A stretch of 64,000 bases of DNA from Myrica gale (taxonomy: Eukaryota; Streptophyta; Magnoliopsida; Fagales; Myricaceae), in NCBI GenBank assembly GCA_963930655.1, contig OZ005621.1, positions 9,225,001 through 9,289,000 on the forward strand. The letters are read 5' to 3'. Below the pieces are notes generated by a model. The model was not told where the DNA came from. It made no database searches and saw nothing but the letters and a program-made list of their open reading frames with translations. A program made the position numbers and the translations under genes. Shown one piece after another: positions 14,472-25,204 of the stretch (position 1 is its first letter; every line of letters begins with the position of its first letter).

Positions 14472-15842
14472 ATGGAGACATCTGGCTCTGGCGCCATTGT
14501 TGGCAGCCTAGCCCCCGCAAAGCTTGGTACCCACCTTGCGATGGATCTGACCAGTGTTGATCTACCGGGTGAGGCCCCCTTGTCGAAAGTGCCCCTGGTC
14601 ACACGCCAACCGGATCATTTTGCTGTTGAGGACTGGATTGAAGATTCAGACGACTCCCAGGGAGATGGGTGTAGTGACGCTGCCCATGAGATTCAAGAAA
14701 GCCACGAGGAAGTTAGTTTTATTGCTAAGGAAAACTAGAGATTGAAGGAGGAATTGGCTGCTCTTAAACAAAGCCTATATTATGGAATCGTAAGGGACAA
14801 ATCCCGTAGAAGAGGCAGGTTCGGTAGAAGCCGGTCGAGACCCAAGCACACCCATAGGGGTGGACGTGGAAGCGGTGGAGCACAGAGACACTTGAACTCG
14901 CAGCCACCTGGGAGACCTGGGGAGATATTAGGACCTGCGTCTAACCCTTTTCGCAGTTATGAAGTGGAGAGTCGACCATGCTCTGCTGGATCTCTTTTGG
15001 CTCATATTAACATTGGGCAAGCATCCACTAGTACAGTCCCTAACCTTCCCATGAGTAATGCTAAGGTTAGTATTGAAACTGGTGGTTGGAAGTCCTATGC
15101 TGAAATGGCGCAGGGGAGTGTAGCTAACAACCCCATGAGGAAGAATGCACTTGTTAACCTTGAATATATACCACCCGCGATGGAAGGTGGTAGAGTTATT
15201 GTTATGGCGCCGGAGGGGTCGACCGACGGTGGCAGTGAAGAGTGAGAAAATACTCTAGTGGGTCATTTTATTGGGCGAAAACTAAGCTATCTGACTGTAA
15301 GTTCAATTGCCAAGCGAATTTCGGGTTCGGAGGGGATGGTTGATGTTTTATCATCTGAAAACAGCTTATTCTTTTTCAAATTCCTTAGAAGTGAAGCGAT
15401 TGATAAGATTCTAGAAGGTGGTCCTTGGCATTTCGTCAATCGACCAATTTTTCTCAAACGATGGCAACCGGACCTCTCTCTCCTCAAGGAGGAATTGTCC
15501 AAGGTTCCCTTATGGGTCAAGATTTACGGTTTGCCTCTCGAATATTGGACTGTCAAGGGGCTTAATGATGTAGCAAGTGGAATAGGGAAGCCTCTTTATC
15601 CGGATAGGACTATTGAAAAGACTCGTATTGGCTGTCCGAGAGTTTTTATTGAAGTTAGTACCTCAACTGAGCTGATGAGAGAGCTGGAAGTTTGTCAGAA
15701 GAATGACAACTCTTTTACTGTCTACACTGAGTACGATTGGGCCCCAGAAGTGTGCTCTTCTTGTCAATGCTTTGGTCATTCAAATGGTGCTTGTGGGAAG
15801 ACAATTCAGTTGAATCCTACAATTGAAAAGAATGTTCGATGA
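14472..15842 (+). pseudogene. LINE ORF1 (DUF4283 plus zinc knuckle), with two in-frame stops
   Basis: A single frame of 457 codons starts at the ATG at 14472 and is broken only by TAG at 14736 and TGA at 15243. It has an acidic N-terminus, then a basic Arg/Ser/Gly-rich stretch (RRRGRFGRSRSRPKH), then a domain of the DUF4283 type (VDVLSSENSLFFFKF, GGPWHFVNRPIFLKRW, PLWVKIYGLPLEYW). It ends with a CX2CX4HX4C knuckle (CSSCQCFGHSNGAC). This is the nucleic-acid-binding ORF1 protein of plant L1-type LINEs. Frame conservation apart from two nonsense changes suggests modest age for this part. Confidence 0.85.
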
Positions 15843-15879
15843 GATCCTGCAAATCTGAATGTTCGATGTGTTAAAAGAT

Positions 15880-16550
15880 CAGAATAAAGTATACATTGCA
15901 TGGTCACTCATTCGACTGAGAAATGGGAATGTCTTATTTCGGTAGTTTATGGCCTAAATGGCTATGAGAAACGCAGAGAGTTGTAGTCAGAGTTGGTTGG
16001 CATGGGGTAGCTACCACTTCCTTGGGTGGTGCTAGGTGAATTCAATGCTGTGAGAGTGATAGATGAAGCATGTAGTGGGTCACCCTTATGGCCTGATTGG
16101 AAGAAAGACTTGGTGCATTGTTTGCTCGATGCAGAACTGGAGGATCTTAAATACACTGTCAATTTCTCACTTGGTCGAATATGAGGGAGGACGAGCCTAT
16201 TATGAGGAAGTTGGATCGAGTTCTTGTAAATAGGAAATGGGAAGAGTGTTTTGATTTTTCTACTGCTACCTTTCTCCCACCTGGCTTGTCAGACCACTTC
16301 GCCATGGTGGTGATATTGGCCCACTTGAAGAAAGCTTGAGGCTATTTAAGTTTTTTGACTTCTGGGCTGACCACCCTCAATTTTTGGAACTTGTTGAAGG
16401 TGTTTGGGCAGAGGAGATATCCGGGACACCCATGTTCAGGCGATATACTAAATTGAGGAAAATGAAGGTTGTGCTTAGGAAACTTAACCGAGATTGTTCC
16501 TCTAACATCTCTACCCATGTCGTGCAAGCTAAAGAGTCTCTTGTTTGGTA
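15880..16550 (+). pseudogene. LINE endonuclease/linker remnant
   Basis: Short in-frame blocks resemble the apurinic-type endonuclease of L1 elements: PWVVLGEFNAV (the GDFN motif with Glu for Asp), a DWKKDL..C region, MREDEPIMRKLDRVLVN, and LPPGLSDHFAMVV (SDH motif). Stops and frame shifts separate the blocks, so no active enzyme can be made. Confidence 0.75.
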
Positions 16551-16562
16551 TTTGCGCCAGAT

Positions 16563-17595
16563 TCCAACTACTTAGGTCGGGGATTCCGAGCCCACCTTCT
16601 TGCCTAGTCATGCATACATATTTCCATGCCACCTTGGATCCACCCCTCCTAGGTTCAGAACCTCTCTAAAGAAAGGATCTCAACATGCTCTCAATTAAAT
16701 AAATTACCTGCTTAGGGAGGAGGAAAAAAGAGGATCAATACCCTTGTATTGCAAGCAAAACAGACTTAATAAGCTGAAGTCTCCCTGCGTATGACAAATA
16801 ATTATTCACCTAAGATTTAATGCGCACCATAATTCTTTCACAAAGTGCTTGGCAATCATGCCTCCTCAGTCTAGAAGAGATCAGGGGAACCCTAAGGTAC
16901 CGAACTGGGAGTGTCCCATCCTCAAAGCCTAACAGTTCCTTAATTTGCCTTTTCACTTCCCCACCAACGCCATATGACAACAGATGACTCTTCCTAGGAT
17001 TAGGTTGGAGCCCAAAAACCAAACCAAAATCAGAAATACATTTTTTGACAAGGGAAACAGATTCTACCTCACCTTTGGAAAAAATGAGCAAGTCATCTGC
17101 GAAACAAAGGTGAGAAATCTTCGTTTTCTGGCATCTCCAGTGATACTTAAAGGAGCCTTGCTGAATAGAATTGTCCAGAAGACCAGAAAATGCCTCCATG
17201 ACGAGGGTAAACAAGGTAATCTCTTTTAATTGCCTTAAAAAAGGTAGAATTAAAACCATCTGGACCAGACGCTTTTGCCTCAGCAATAGAAAACATAGAT
17301 TCTTTGATCTTGTCCAAGGTAACCTCTTTACACATCTCCTCTTGCTGAACAACATTCAACCGTCTACCAAGAAGTCCGCAAACAAAATTACGGGGAAGAG
17401 CCTACTGATTGTCTTGGTCACTCCATAGCCGCTTGTAAAACTCATCAGTCTCATTACTCACTTCCTCCTGCTGATTAGCACAAGTGCCATCCTCCCTGGT
17501 TAGAGAACGAATTTTGCTCCTACTACGATGTATGCCCATTGCTTTTGGCTTGATGTGGCTATCGAAACTCATCCCAATTTTCAGTCGTGCCAATC
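16563..17595 (-). pseudogene. LINE reverse transcriptase segment in inverted orientation
   Basis: On the minus strand, a pre-RT linker (SKIRSLTREDGTCANQQEEV, 17595-17400) is followed by a degraded fingers/palm region, then HLCFADDLLIFSKG with the catalytic FADD. It ends with WKYVCMTRQEGGLGIPDL near 16580-16630, which normally lies just after the RT domain. The order is correct within the segment, but its direction is opposite to ORF1, the endonuclease and zf-RVT around it. The central RT is shortened and carries frameshifts. Confidence 0.82.
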
Positions 17596-17597
17596 TA

Positions 17598-18166
17598 GAG
17601 ATGATATTGTTAGATGGTCTCCATCATCTAGTGGATACTTTACTATCGCAAGCGCCTTGCAGATTTTTAGAACACCTCAGCAACCTGTGGAGTGGTACCA
17701 TCTGTTGTGGTTCAAAGAAAATATACTGAGGTTCTCATTCATTTTATGGTTGGCTATTCGTGAGAAGCTCTACACGCAGAATCAGTTGAAGAATTTTGGG
17801 AAGGTTATTGAGGTCCAATGTACCCTATGTGATGCTAACATCGAAGAATGTAACCACCTATTTTTTTTATTACCCTTTTTCGAGAAGACTTCGGATTCTC
17901 TTATGTGACAGGTGTGGCTTCCCCCGTGACCAGAGAAGCTGGCGAGACACGATCTCATGGCCCGTTCAATGTCTGAAAGGCACATCCTTGTATGCTTGAG
18001 TTGGGAAACTCACCCTTGCTTCCGCTGTCTATGCAATTTGGAGGGAGTGCAATCAAAGAATGTATCAAAGCAGGAAACGCAAGTTGGTGAAGGTGTTTAA
18101 CAAGATTGTATCCAATGTCAAAGATAGGGCATGTTGTTCCAAAAGGTCCCCCCAAGCTCTGCAAAT
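17598..18166 (+). pseudogene. LINE C-terminal zf-RVT region
   Basis: A plus-strand frame reads DDIVRWSPSSSGYFTIASAL, then the zinc-binding region WLAIREKLYTQNQL..CTLCDANIEECNHLFF typical of zf-RVT. After a frameshift comes the final LASAVYAIWRECNQRMYQ segment. This is the C-terminus of the LINE ORF2 protein and returns to the orientation of ORF1. Confidence 0.82.
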
Positions 18167-18240
18167 ATGACCTTGGCTAGGAAGTGGAACTTTCCTTTTT
18201 TGGTTGACTCCTTGTCACTTATGTGACCATGACGTTGTTG

Positions 18241-19233
18241 CTATTATCTCCTCACTTTTTCACAACTCCTAAAATTTTAACAAAAATTTTGTTTCCAAAC
18301 GCCATGCAAGTTTTTGTTTAGAAGTTTCTAAAGCTTTTATAGGGCTCTAGGAGCATATGACAGATAAAAGGAAATAAGAACCATGTGATGTTCGGATTTA
18401 TTTTCTTATAATGAGCATTTTCCTCTAGAGGTTTCGTAACTGTGGAGTACACTTGAGAAAAAAATTACATAAGAAGGGGAGTAGAGCATTAATCATCTCT
18501 ACTTCGATTACTGAAAATTCTAGCTGAAAGATCATCAAGCGTGTATATGATTGGAGCATCAGCCAAGTGGAAAACAGGACATGGAATGTGCCGACGTTGT
18601 AACATCAAGAGGGCCTGTGCAGAGGCAGAGACACTGGTGGACTCAAGTTGCTAGGTGTGAATTGTGAAACAAATTAGGAGACGACTTAGCTAAGACCTCA
18701 CTGGGGTTTACTCCAACTAAGCGCTGAAGTTAAATTTGTGAGACTTCACAGAATCACAGAGAGTACTACTTCAGTCAGCCATAATGTCGCTTTCGAAATC
18801 GTCTCTCAACACTTGGGCCAAAATGGAGAAAATTTTCAAGGGATTCGTAGTGGAGACAATAGACAAGACAGGGTTTTCGGTGATGACGGTGTTGGCACTC
18901 AAAATGATTTACAGCTGCTTGCACTCAGTGGTTTGGGTCTTTGGCGTGGTAGAAGGGGAACGAGAGAATATTAACTTCGTTTACTTTGACATTGCAAAAA
19001 GTAAGAGCATTTCGAAACAAAGGAAAGGGACCGGTGATGTCTTCTGCAAACAATTTATGCACGCGGGAGGTACGCGATTCACAGTTGGGCAAAAGGTCAA
19101 AATTCCAAGTATTTATAATCTCTGTCCCGTCTAACACGCAAAGCTTCCTGAGTATGTCCCATTCTCCTATTTGCCTGGATGATGACTATAAATACATACA
19201 CCTTCTTCTAGCCGGAGATATCAAACAAGAACC
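18241..19233 (+). other. Gap between LINE and receptor pseudogene, with one unassigned 116-codon frame
   Basis: A frame at 18784-19134 starts MSLSKSSLNTWAKMEK and has one moderately hydrophobic stretch (TGFSVMTVLALKMIYSC). I recognise no family, its second half looks random, and the surroundings are repeat-rich, so I do not call it a gene. Nothing else stands out. Confidence 0.4.
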
Positions 19234-21372
19234 ATGCCAGACTTTAAGCCTCGTGATATCCTCTTCTCCTTGGTAATCTTTACACTTTTCTATGCAAATC
19301 AAGCATGCAATCAAATGGATCGCAACTCTCTCTTGTCCTTGCCATTCAAAACCTCCTCCCGACCATTAAACTTGTCTTCCATTGATTGTTGTCAGTGGGA
19401 AGGTATTTCTTGTGATCATAAAGGGCATGTCAAACACATTTTCTTGCCTTCTAAAAGGTCTTCAGGGGAGTATATCTCCTTTTCTTGCAAACCTCACACA
19501 TCTCTCAAGGCTCAATCTCTCCCACAATTCATTTTCAGGTTTTCTTCCTACAAGATTGTTTTCACCCTTGAATCGGCTCAAAATAGTTGATTTCAGCAAC
19601 AACGATCTAGAAGGAGATATATCATCGCTATTTTCAACTAATGACTCATCACTCTGCATCAATTCACCCTTTATCAGGTTCTTCGATTTCTCTTTCAATA
19701 ATTACAATGGACAAATTCCTAGCGGACTAGGGGATGCTCAACTTGAGATTTTTCGAGCGGGTTTCAACTCTCTCTCAGGACCACTTCCACTTGATATATA
19801 TAGTGCAACAAGGTTACAAGAAATCTCCCTACCTTCCAATAATCTTTCTGGACTCATTAGACACAACATCATGAATCTTAGCAAACTTGCCAAGTTTGAA
19901 TTATATCGCAACAACATTGGAGGCGAGTTACCCAACAATATCGGTAAGCTCTCGCAATTGAAGCACGTGCTCCTTCATAGGTGTTGTGCCTTCATATTTG
20001 ATGAACTATACAAACCTTATAAAGTTGAATCTAGCATTGAATTTCTTTGAAGGAGAGATCTCCACACTTAATTTCTCCGGTCTTAGTCAACTTGCTATAC
20101 TTGACCTGGCAGTAAACGACTTCACTGGTAACTTTCCAGCAAGTCTTTACTCATGCAAGTCCTTAAGAGCAATCCGACTTGGCAGTAATCGACTAGGTCT
20201 GCCGTTTCCGACCACCCACTCTCTCTGCCCAGCATGGAGCATTTGTGGTTTACGATCCTTTAGGGATCCCGCTAACCTCTTTTTTGCAACCTAGTTGTGC
20301 TTGAATCTTTTGTTCTTGATGTCTTGTGTATCTTGTACTCTTGATTTAATGCAATGGAAAACCTCTCGGTATTATTCAGCAAAAAAAAAAGACTAGAGGG
20401 TGAAATCCAAACTGATATGGTTCAATTGAAATTTTTTACTTTCCTTTCTTTGAGTGACAGCAAGCTAACCAACATCACAAAGGCAATCAAGATTCTAATG
20501 AATTGTAAGGCGCTCAACATCCTTTTTCTTACAGGTAATTTTTGGGCAAGAGGCAATGCCGACTGATGACAGTATAGCTAGTGCTAGTTGTTTCGCAAAT
20601 CTCCGATTGTTGAGCCTTTCTGATTGCCAATTGTTCAGTCAATTCCCTATTTGGTTATCGAAGCTTAAAAATCTTGAAGCCCTATTTCTTGACACCAACT
20701 GTATCACAGGTTCAATCCCCACAACCTCTAGACAATACTTCTTTGGATTTACCAATTCACATTACTAATTCTCTTGGCGAGTACAATTCTCTTTTCAAAT
20801 TACGACGGGCAATATCCCTAGTGAACAATAGCCTTAGTGGCAACATCCCCATCGAGATCTGTCACTTGAAGCAGCTCCAAGCATTAGACCTTAGCTATAA
20901 CAACCTCTCAGGCAAGATTCCAGACCAAATATCGAACCTCACAAACTTGGAAATACTGGACCTCTCTGCAAATCAGTTGACTAAAGAGATACCAGCAACA
21001 TTGGCTAATTTGCATTTCTTGAATATGTTTAGCATTACGAGCAATAAACTCCATGGACCAATACCATTAGGCACTCAGCTCCAGAGTTTCGATGCCTCTG
21101 ATTATGAGGGCAATTCCGGACTTTGTGGCCCCCCACTTCCAAATCAGTGCCCCCATATTATTGGCAACAAGGGTGACAAGGACATTCATGATTAAGAAAA
21201 TGGGCATGCAGTCTCATGGCTTCATATAAGCATAGTGCTTGGCTTCATTACTGGATTTTGGGGGGTCTGTGGTCCTCTAGCTATCAACAACCGTTGGAGA
21301 TTTGCATATTTTTAGATTCCTGGATGATTTAAAAGATTGGATATATGTGAAATTGGTTCTCTTTTGGCAGAT
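19234..21372 (+). pseudogene. Leucine-rich-repeat receptor-like protein, broken
   Basis: An N-terminal signal peptide (ILFSLVIFTLFYANQAC) leads into an LRRNT cap with the SIDCCQWEGISC motif, then about a dozen recognisable LRRs (LxxLxLSxNxxxGxIP). An island-like gap is followed by the C-terminal cap EGNSGLCGPPLPNQC, an acidic linker, and a membrane segment, IVLGFITGFWGVCGPLA. There is no kinase, so the parent was a receptor-like protein near the RLP2/PSY1R-like clade by its LRR half. Lesions: an extra A in the run near 19455; a frame change near 19980; a LINE tail at 20197-20390; a shift near 20545; loss or shift near 20720-20780; TAA at 21193-21195; and TAG in the cytoplasmic tail near 21313. 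Such proteins sense peptides or microbial patterns at the plasma membrane. This copy is dead. Confidence 0.88.
20197..20396 (+). mobile_element. 5'-truncated LINE 3' tail inserted in the LRR pseudogene
   Basis: A 194-base segment ending in A10 (20381-20390) interrupts the LRR reading frame. GACTAG occurs immediately before it (20191-20196) and immediately after the A tail (20391-20396), a 6-bp target-site duplication. Removing 200 bases rejoins the LRR codons (..NRL / EGEI..) in frame. The body resembles the 3' untranslated end of plant L1 elements (the TCTTGTACTCTTGATTTAAT stretch). This is target-primed insertion with strong 5' truncation. Confidence 0.85.
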
Positions 21373-21795
21373 TGCATAGAAGACTCACAAAGTCATGATC
21401 TTTTTGTCTCTCGTGCGATGGCGGCGAATCTATCTTAGAGCCTCCAATTTTTCTCTCCCCCTATTCAGGTTTGGGAAAACTCTCTGTTTGTCTCTTGTGG
21501 TTGTTAAGTTTCATTTTGTTTGTTCAATTTACGAATTCCCTGTTAATTGTACTAAAAAAATCCGTTGTATTTGGCTCCAGTAGTTTGACGGTACTTCTAT
21601 AAAATGACCAAGTAATCAAATGAAAGGCTCGTTGGCAATATTAAAAAAAAAGGTAAGAACGTTTGTTTTAGTGTTATGAAATTGCGTTATTTTTTAATCT
21701 CTGCTGGAACTTGAAATGTTTCTAGTCTTCTCGGATCCGAATTTTGCTTGTATGGATATGAGTGTCAATTTGTGGCCATATACAGAGAATTGGCC
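21373..21795. other. Spacer after the LRR pseudogene
   Basis: A 62-codon frame at 21395 has no recognisable similarity. The sequence is otherwise unremarkable. Confidence 0.35.
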
Positions 21796-22074
21796 TTACT
21801 TAAATCCGTTGTATTTGATGCCTCCAGAGCAGCAAATAAAGCTGCTCTGGCCTCTCCGATTTCCAAAGAGTAAATGGCCTGCCGAGTCTCTACAGACCGC
21901 AGCAGCCAGAGTAAATTCTTTGCGAACCGCAGCATCCAAATTTATCATCAAGCTCCTCGCTGGTGGCTGTTCCCATTTAATGAAGACTTCATCTAGCTTC
22001 GAGATCCAGGCCTGCGTGTCCTCCAGATATAACCTGCTGATCCTTCCACTGGTCTTCATCACATCGATGGGCAC
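21796..22074 (-). pseudogene. LINE-type RNase H (RVT_3) fragment
   Basis: The minus strand encodes KWEQPPARSLMINLDAAVR and AAAVCRDSAGHLLFGN, the first two strands of the plant RVT_3 RNase H fold, with the Asp of the first strand retained (INLDAA). The frame then drifts. It is a detached piece of a non-LTR element or an RNase H-like repeat gene, with no neighbouring RT. Confidence 0.7.
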
Positions 22075-22166
22075 GCAGAGATTTTTGTAGTAAGCTGCTC
22101 ATATGGGATTCAGCAGATTTAACAAAGAACCCACTTTGGTGATGTTGCAGCAAATGCCCTTTTAGT

Positions 22167-22310
22167 CAGAGGCGGATGCAGGGGGTGGCGAACCAGGGAG
22201 GCCGCCACCCATTGCTCCGCCCAAAAAAAAATTTTACATGTATTTTTTCTTTTCTTTCATAAGTTGACCTGAGCCCCCGACACCCATTAGACCTAGGCCA
22301 ACGACGACAG
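22167..22310 (+). mobile_element. hAT-like left end, copy 1
   Basis: It begins CAGAGGCGGATGCAGGG and is nearly identical over about 40 bases to the end at 23676. An A9 run and the ACCTGAGCCCCCGACACCC stretch follow, the layout also seen at the left end of the complete element at 52249. Its junction with inverted BAG sequence is near 22310. The preceding 8 bases are CTTTTAGT; no partner copy was found. Confidence 0.6.
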
Positions 22311-22438
22311 GTTCCTCCAAAAGCAAAATCTTCGACCTATCCTTCACATCTGCCATGTACAGAAGCTCTTCATCCTCTTCTCTTTCCCCCTGAACAAAGA
22401 GTCTCTGGTCTTTAGGCTCCAAACCAGTTTCCTGTGCA
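22311..22438 (-). pseudogene. BAG-family chaperone regulator, ubiquitin-like domain second half (inverted)
   Basis: On the minus strand, TGLEPKDQRLFVQGER and MADVKDRSKILLLEEP are the second half of the ubiquitin-like domain of BAG1-4-type co-chaperones, which bind Hsp70 through a downstream BAG domain that is absent here. It starts exactly at TGCACAGG (22438-22431), the same 8 bases where the first half stops at 23675 on the plus strand. The two halves are therefore the broken ends of one coding sequence. Confidence 0.85.
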
Positions 22439-22560
22439 CAGTGGCAGATCCAGGATTCAATTTGAAGGGGGGCGAACTCTTAAGGCAAAATAACAAAAAA
22501 AAATCTAGCAAAAAATATATTAGAATTAAAATATCAAAAATTAAGGACTAAAAATATTAA
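22439..22560 (-). mobile_element. hAT-like right end adjoining the inverted BAG half
   Basis: The sequence starts CAGTGGCAGATCCAGG at 22439, directly after the target-site copy CCTGTGCA (22431-22438). Read on the minus strand this is a right terminus (..TCTGCCACTG) followed by TGCACAGG and BAG codons. Its internal boundary is not defined; A/T-rich sequence continues for several hundred bases. Confidence 0.6.
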
Positions 22561-23407
22561 ATTACAAGTACTGTATATTTACTAAGACTGAAAAGTAGCC
22601 ATTGGATTCGAAATTGACATTGAAATAAATTAACATAAATGCAATAAAATAGTCTGGAAATTGACAAACAAGAATTTGTCTCGAAGTCGCTGAAAGTTCA
22701 ATTGTCATTTATGTTATTTTCATAAATTGGGTAAAAAATATAGAATAAATTTAAGAAAACTGGTAACACAATAGCACGAAATATGTAACCCTCTAACTAT
22801 TAGAGTGCATAGGAATAACGAGTCTTAAGAGTTTGAAATTAAAAGCGTCACGGCTGATAGTCAAGACTATCTAGAGTACATATTAAAAAGGCACCTCTAG
22901 CTGCCACTCTCATCGCAAATGTTACTTTTAATGTCATTTATATTAGAAAAGTCTGTTTCTAGTGTTAACATCTTGGTCGTATGTTGATTGATTACAGTAA
23001 TTTTAAGAAAATTAAAGGAATCATAATAATATATAGAAAAGGTTATCTTATTTCATTGGTTGATTGTTGTCTGACGTAAAAAAAATTCTTGACGGCTTGA
23101 ATACTAATAGGTTGTTTGGTTGGGTAGATATCGGTCTTAAACAAAGAGTCGGACAAAGACCTTTTATTTTTCGTCTAATTTCAATTTATGGGTTAAAGTG
23201 GGGTGTATGATCACCAGGGAAAAGTTAAAAGCATTCACATAAGAAATTAATAAGCCTGCATGTGGGGGCCACTTTTTTTGTTGGCAGGTGAGTGAAACTC
23301 CATCTCTTAGAAAGCCCTTTTCGTTCACTAATCATACACAGTAGAAACCGCCTCTCTTTTTCTCCTTCTTGCGACTCTTCGATCCGCTTCCGTTGTCGTC
23401 CAGCTTG
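22561..23407. other. A/T-rich segment and presumed BAG upstream region
   Basis: No coding sequence. The left part may be interior hAT sequence; the right part, from about 23160, probably includes the promoter and leader of the BAG gene, with a C/T-rich tract before 23408. Confidence 0.4.
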
Positions 23408-23675
23408 ATGAGAAAGGAGTCAAGGACCCGAATCAGCACGCCGCAATGTTGGCGCAGGACGAGCAGAACGAGGAGATCGACTGGGAGCTGAAGCCCGGAC
23501 CCCCGTGGCATGCTGGTCTAGAAGCGAGACGACGAAGACGTCGTCGATGACGAGGGCGATGCTACTTCTCTCGGTCCCATGATCAAGATCATCGTCTCCC
23601 ACAGCCCCGCCCTCCACGAGGTCCATGTCCCAGCGCAATCTTCTTTTGGGGATATAAAGAATGCTCTTGCACAGG
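23408..23675 (+). pseudogene. BAG-family chaperone regulator, N-terminus and ubiquitin-like domain first half
   Basis: Blocks in two frames read EEIDWELKPG, then GMLV-stop-KRDDEDVVDDEGD, then GPMIKIIVSHSPALHEVHV and SFGDIKNALAQ. This is the layout of plant BAG1-4 N-termini: a WEL-PGGMLVQKR motif, an acidic stretch, then the ubiquitin-like domain. A frameshift lies between WELKPG and GMLV, and TAG replaces the Gln codon of GMLVQKR. Coding sequence ends at TGCACAGG (23668-23675), where a hAT end begins. It resumes in inverted orientation at 22438. Confidence 0.85.
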
Positions 23676-23716
23676 CAGAGGCGGATGCAGGGGGTGGCGA
23701 ACCAGGGCGGCCGCCA
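23676..23716 (+). mobile_element. hAT-like left end, copy 2, inserted in the BAG gene
   Basis: CAGAGGCGGATGCAGGG and GGTGGCGAACCAGGG start directly after the target copy TGCACAGG. Similarity to the end at 22167 stops after about 41 bases, so the rest of the element has been lost or moved. Confidence 0.65.
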
Positions 23717-23884
23717 CTGGTGACGAAACTGATCCAGCTAAGAAAATCACTGATAGGGTAAAGTGCCAACGGCAAATCCCACAACCTTGAACCAATCTTA
23801 TAACACCGAGTATCAATTCAATCAAGGACTCGCTCACAAGCTATTGATTTGAACTCATGTCTACTCATTGTGGAAAGTTAAACT

Positions 23885-24113
23885 TGGGGCATGTTCGGTT
23901 GAGTGTTTTTTTTTAAAGATTTGCATCCTACTTTAATATTTACATATCAAACATCACAAAACGCACGTATTATAATACAACACTTTATTATTTTTTTTAC
24001 AAACATCAATCCATTTTAACAACTTCTACACGTAGTTCAATACAACTTTAACATCATCTAAATATTCACAATTTTATCATAATTCTACAAATTTCTTCCA
24101 AACCAACATCACC
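23885..24113. mobile_element. Candidate MITE
   Basis: GGCATGTTCGGTTGAG at the left and CTTCCAAACCAACATC at the right form an imperfect inverted pair around about 200 bases of A/T-rich non-coding sequence. I did not find a clear target duplication. Confidence 0.35.
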
Positions 24114-24344
24114 TTGATTTGGGCCCAAGAGTGAAAGACGAGCTCAAACTTTGTCTCAACCCAATAGAGGATGAAGCTTTTCTAGAGAATTCTATAAATC
24201 TCTATAGCAAGGAACAATTATCACTTTCTAGAAAAGTTCTATGAAACTATCTAGAGTTAAGTAAAAGAACTATTTCTAGAAAGTACTACAAGAATATCTT
24301 AAGCGTATAATAAGTATCTAGAGTTTCTCTAAAAAGTGTTATAG

Positions 24345-24594
24345 TGTTATGAATATTATGAGTTATTATGGATGACCGTTACACCCGTTACCAACCGTTA
24401 CTTTTTCTCGCAATTATGTACCTTTTGAATTCCTTTTAATTCTATGTATCTCCTCTATACCTATATAAATGGGTATTGAGATGAATTGTGATATATAACA
24501 ATATTTAGAATATATCATAGTTCCTGAAGAACTATTGCTCTCTTTCTCTCTTTGTTTCGCTTCCTAGATCGTATTGTTCCTTAGTTTTACAACA
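24345..24594 (+). repeat. 5' LTR of the Copia element
   Basis: 250 bases, TG...CA, with a TATA-like CCTATATAAATGG in the middle. It pairs with 29311-29580. Confidence 0.9.
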
Positions 24595-25204
24595 CGTTAT
24601 CAGCACGAAGCTCTACCGATTGTGAAGGAACCCTTGTGTTTTTCTTCATTGACATCCGAAACTATTTGCCATCGAGTTATATATCAACAAAGGTTGTGGT
24701 TTTTCTAATCCATTCTCAAACGTATCCCTATGAGACTCTCAACACTGGGTAAGTTTTTCAATATCCACTTTGTTATAGACAAAGTTGAATCCTACAAATC
24801 GTGAATTTGTGACTCTTGATATTTCTGTTAAATATTGGTCTTGAGTCTTGATGACGAGATCTGTCTTGATGCTATGAATCCTGAAGATTCTATCAAAGAA
24901 AGAAATGAAGCATCCTTGCAGGATTGTGCAACAAGTAATATTTTTATTTACCATCATTTCATGAGGGATTGAAATCTTATTACCTCACTGTGAAAAATTT
25001 CCTTTCATTGTGTTATAATTTAAAAGCGAGATTTGAGCACCAGAAGTGCGTAATCCTCTCAAAAAGTTATTTATAAGTATATGCACCTGAAGTTGTATGT
25101 ATAATGGTCCATATCTCGAATATGCTCTTGAAGTATTAATATCGAGAACATTAGTTCAAATATGGTTGAAAAAAATAAACTTTTGATGAAAATCATCAAT
25201 CTCG

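Larger units (their letters stand above)
14340..18240 (+). mobile_element. LINE (non-LTR) retrotransposon remnant with an internal inversion
   Basis: In plus orientation the element shows ORF1 (14472-15842), endonuclease remnants (about 15880-16550) and the C-terminal zf-RVT region (about 17598-18166). The reverse transcriptase between them (about 16563-17595) reads on the minus strand. Stops and frameshifts are frequent. The outer boundaries are estimates; I could not find a poly(A) tail or target-site duplication. Confidence 0.8.

Noticed and set aside
18784..19134. 116-codon frame MSLSKSSLNTWAKMEK...
   Set aside because: No family recognised, no splice context, and repeat-rich surroundings; not enough to call a gene.
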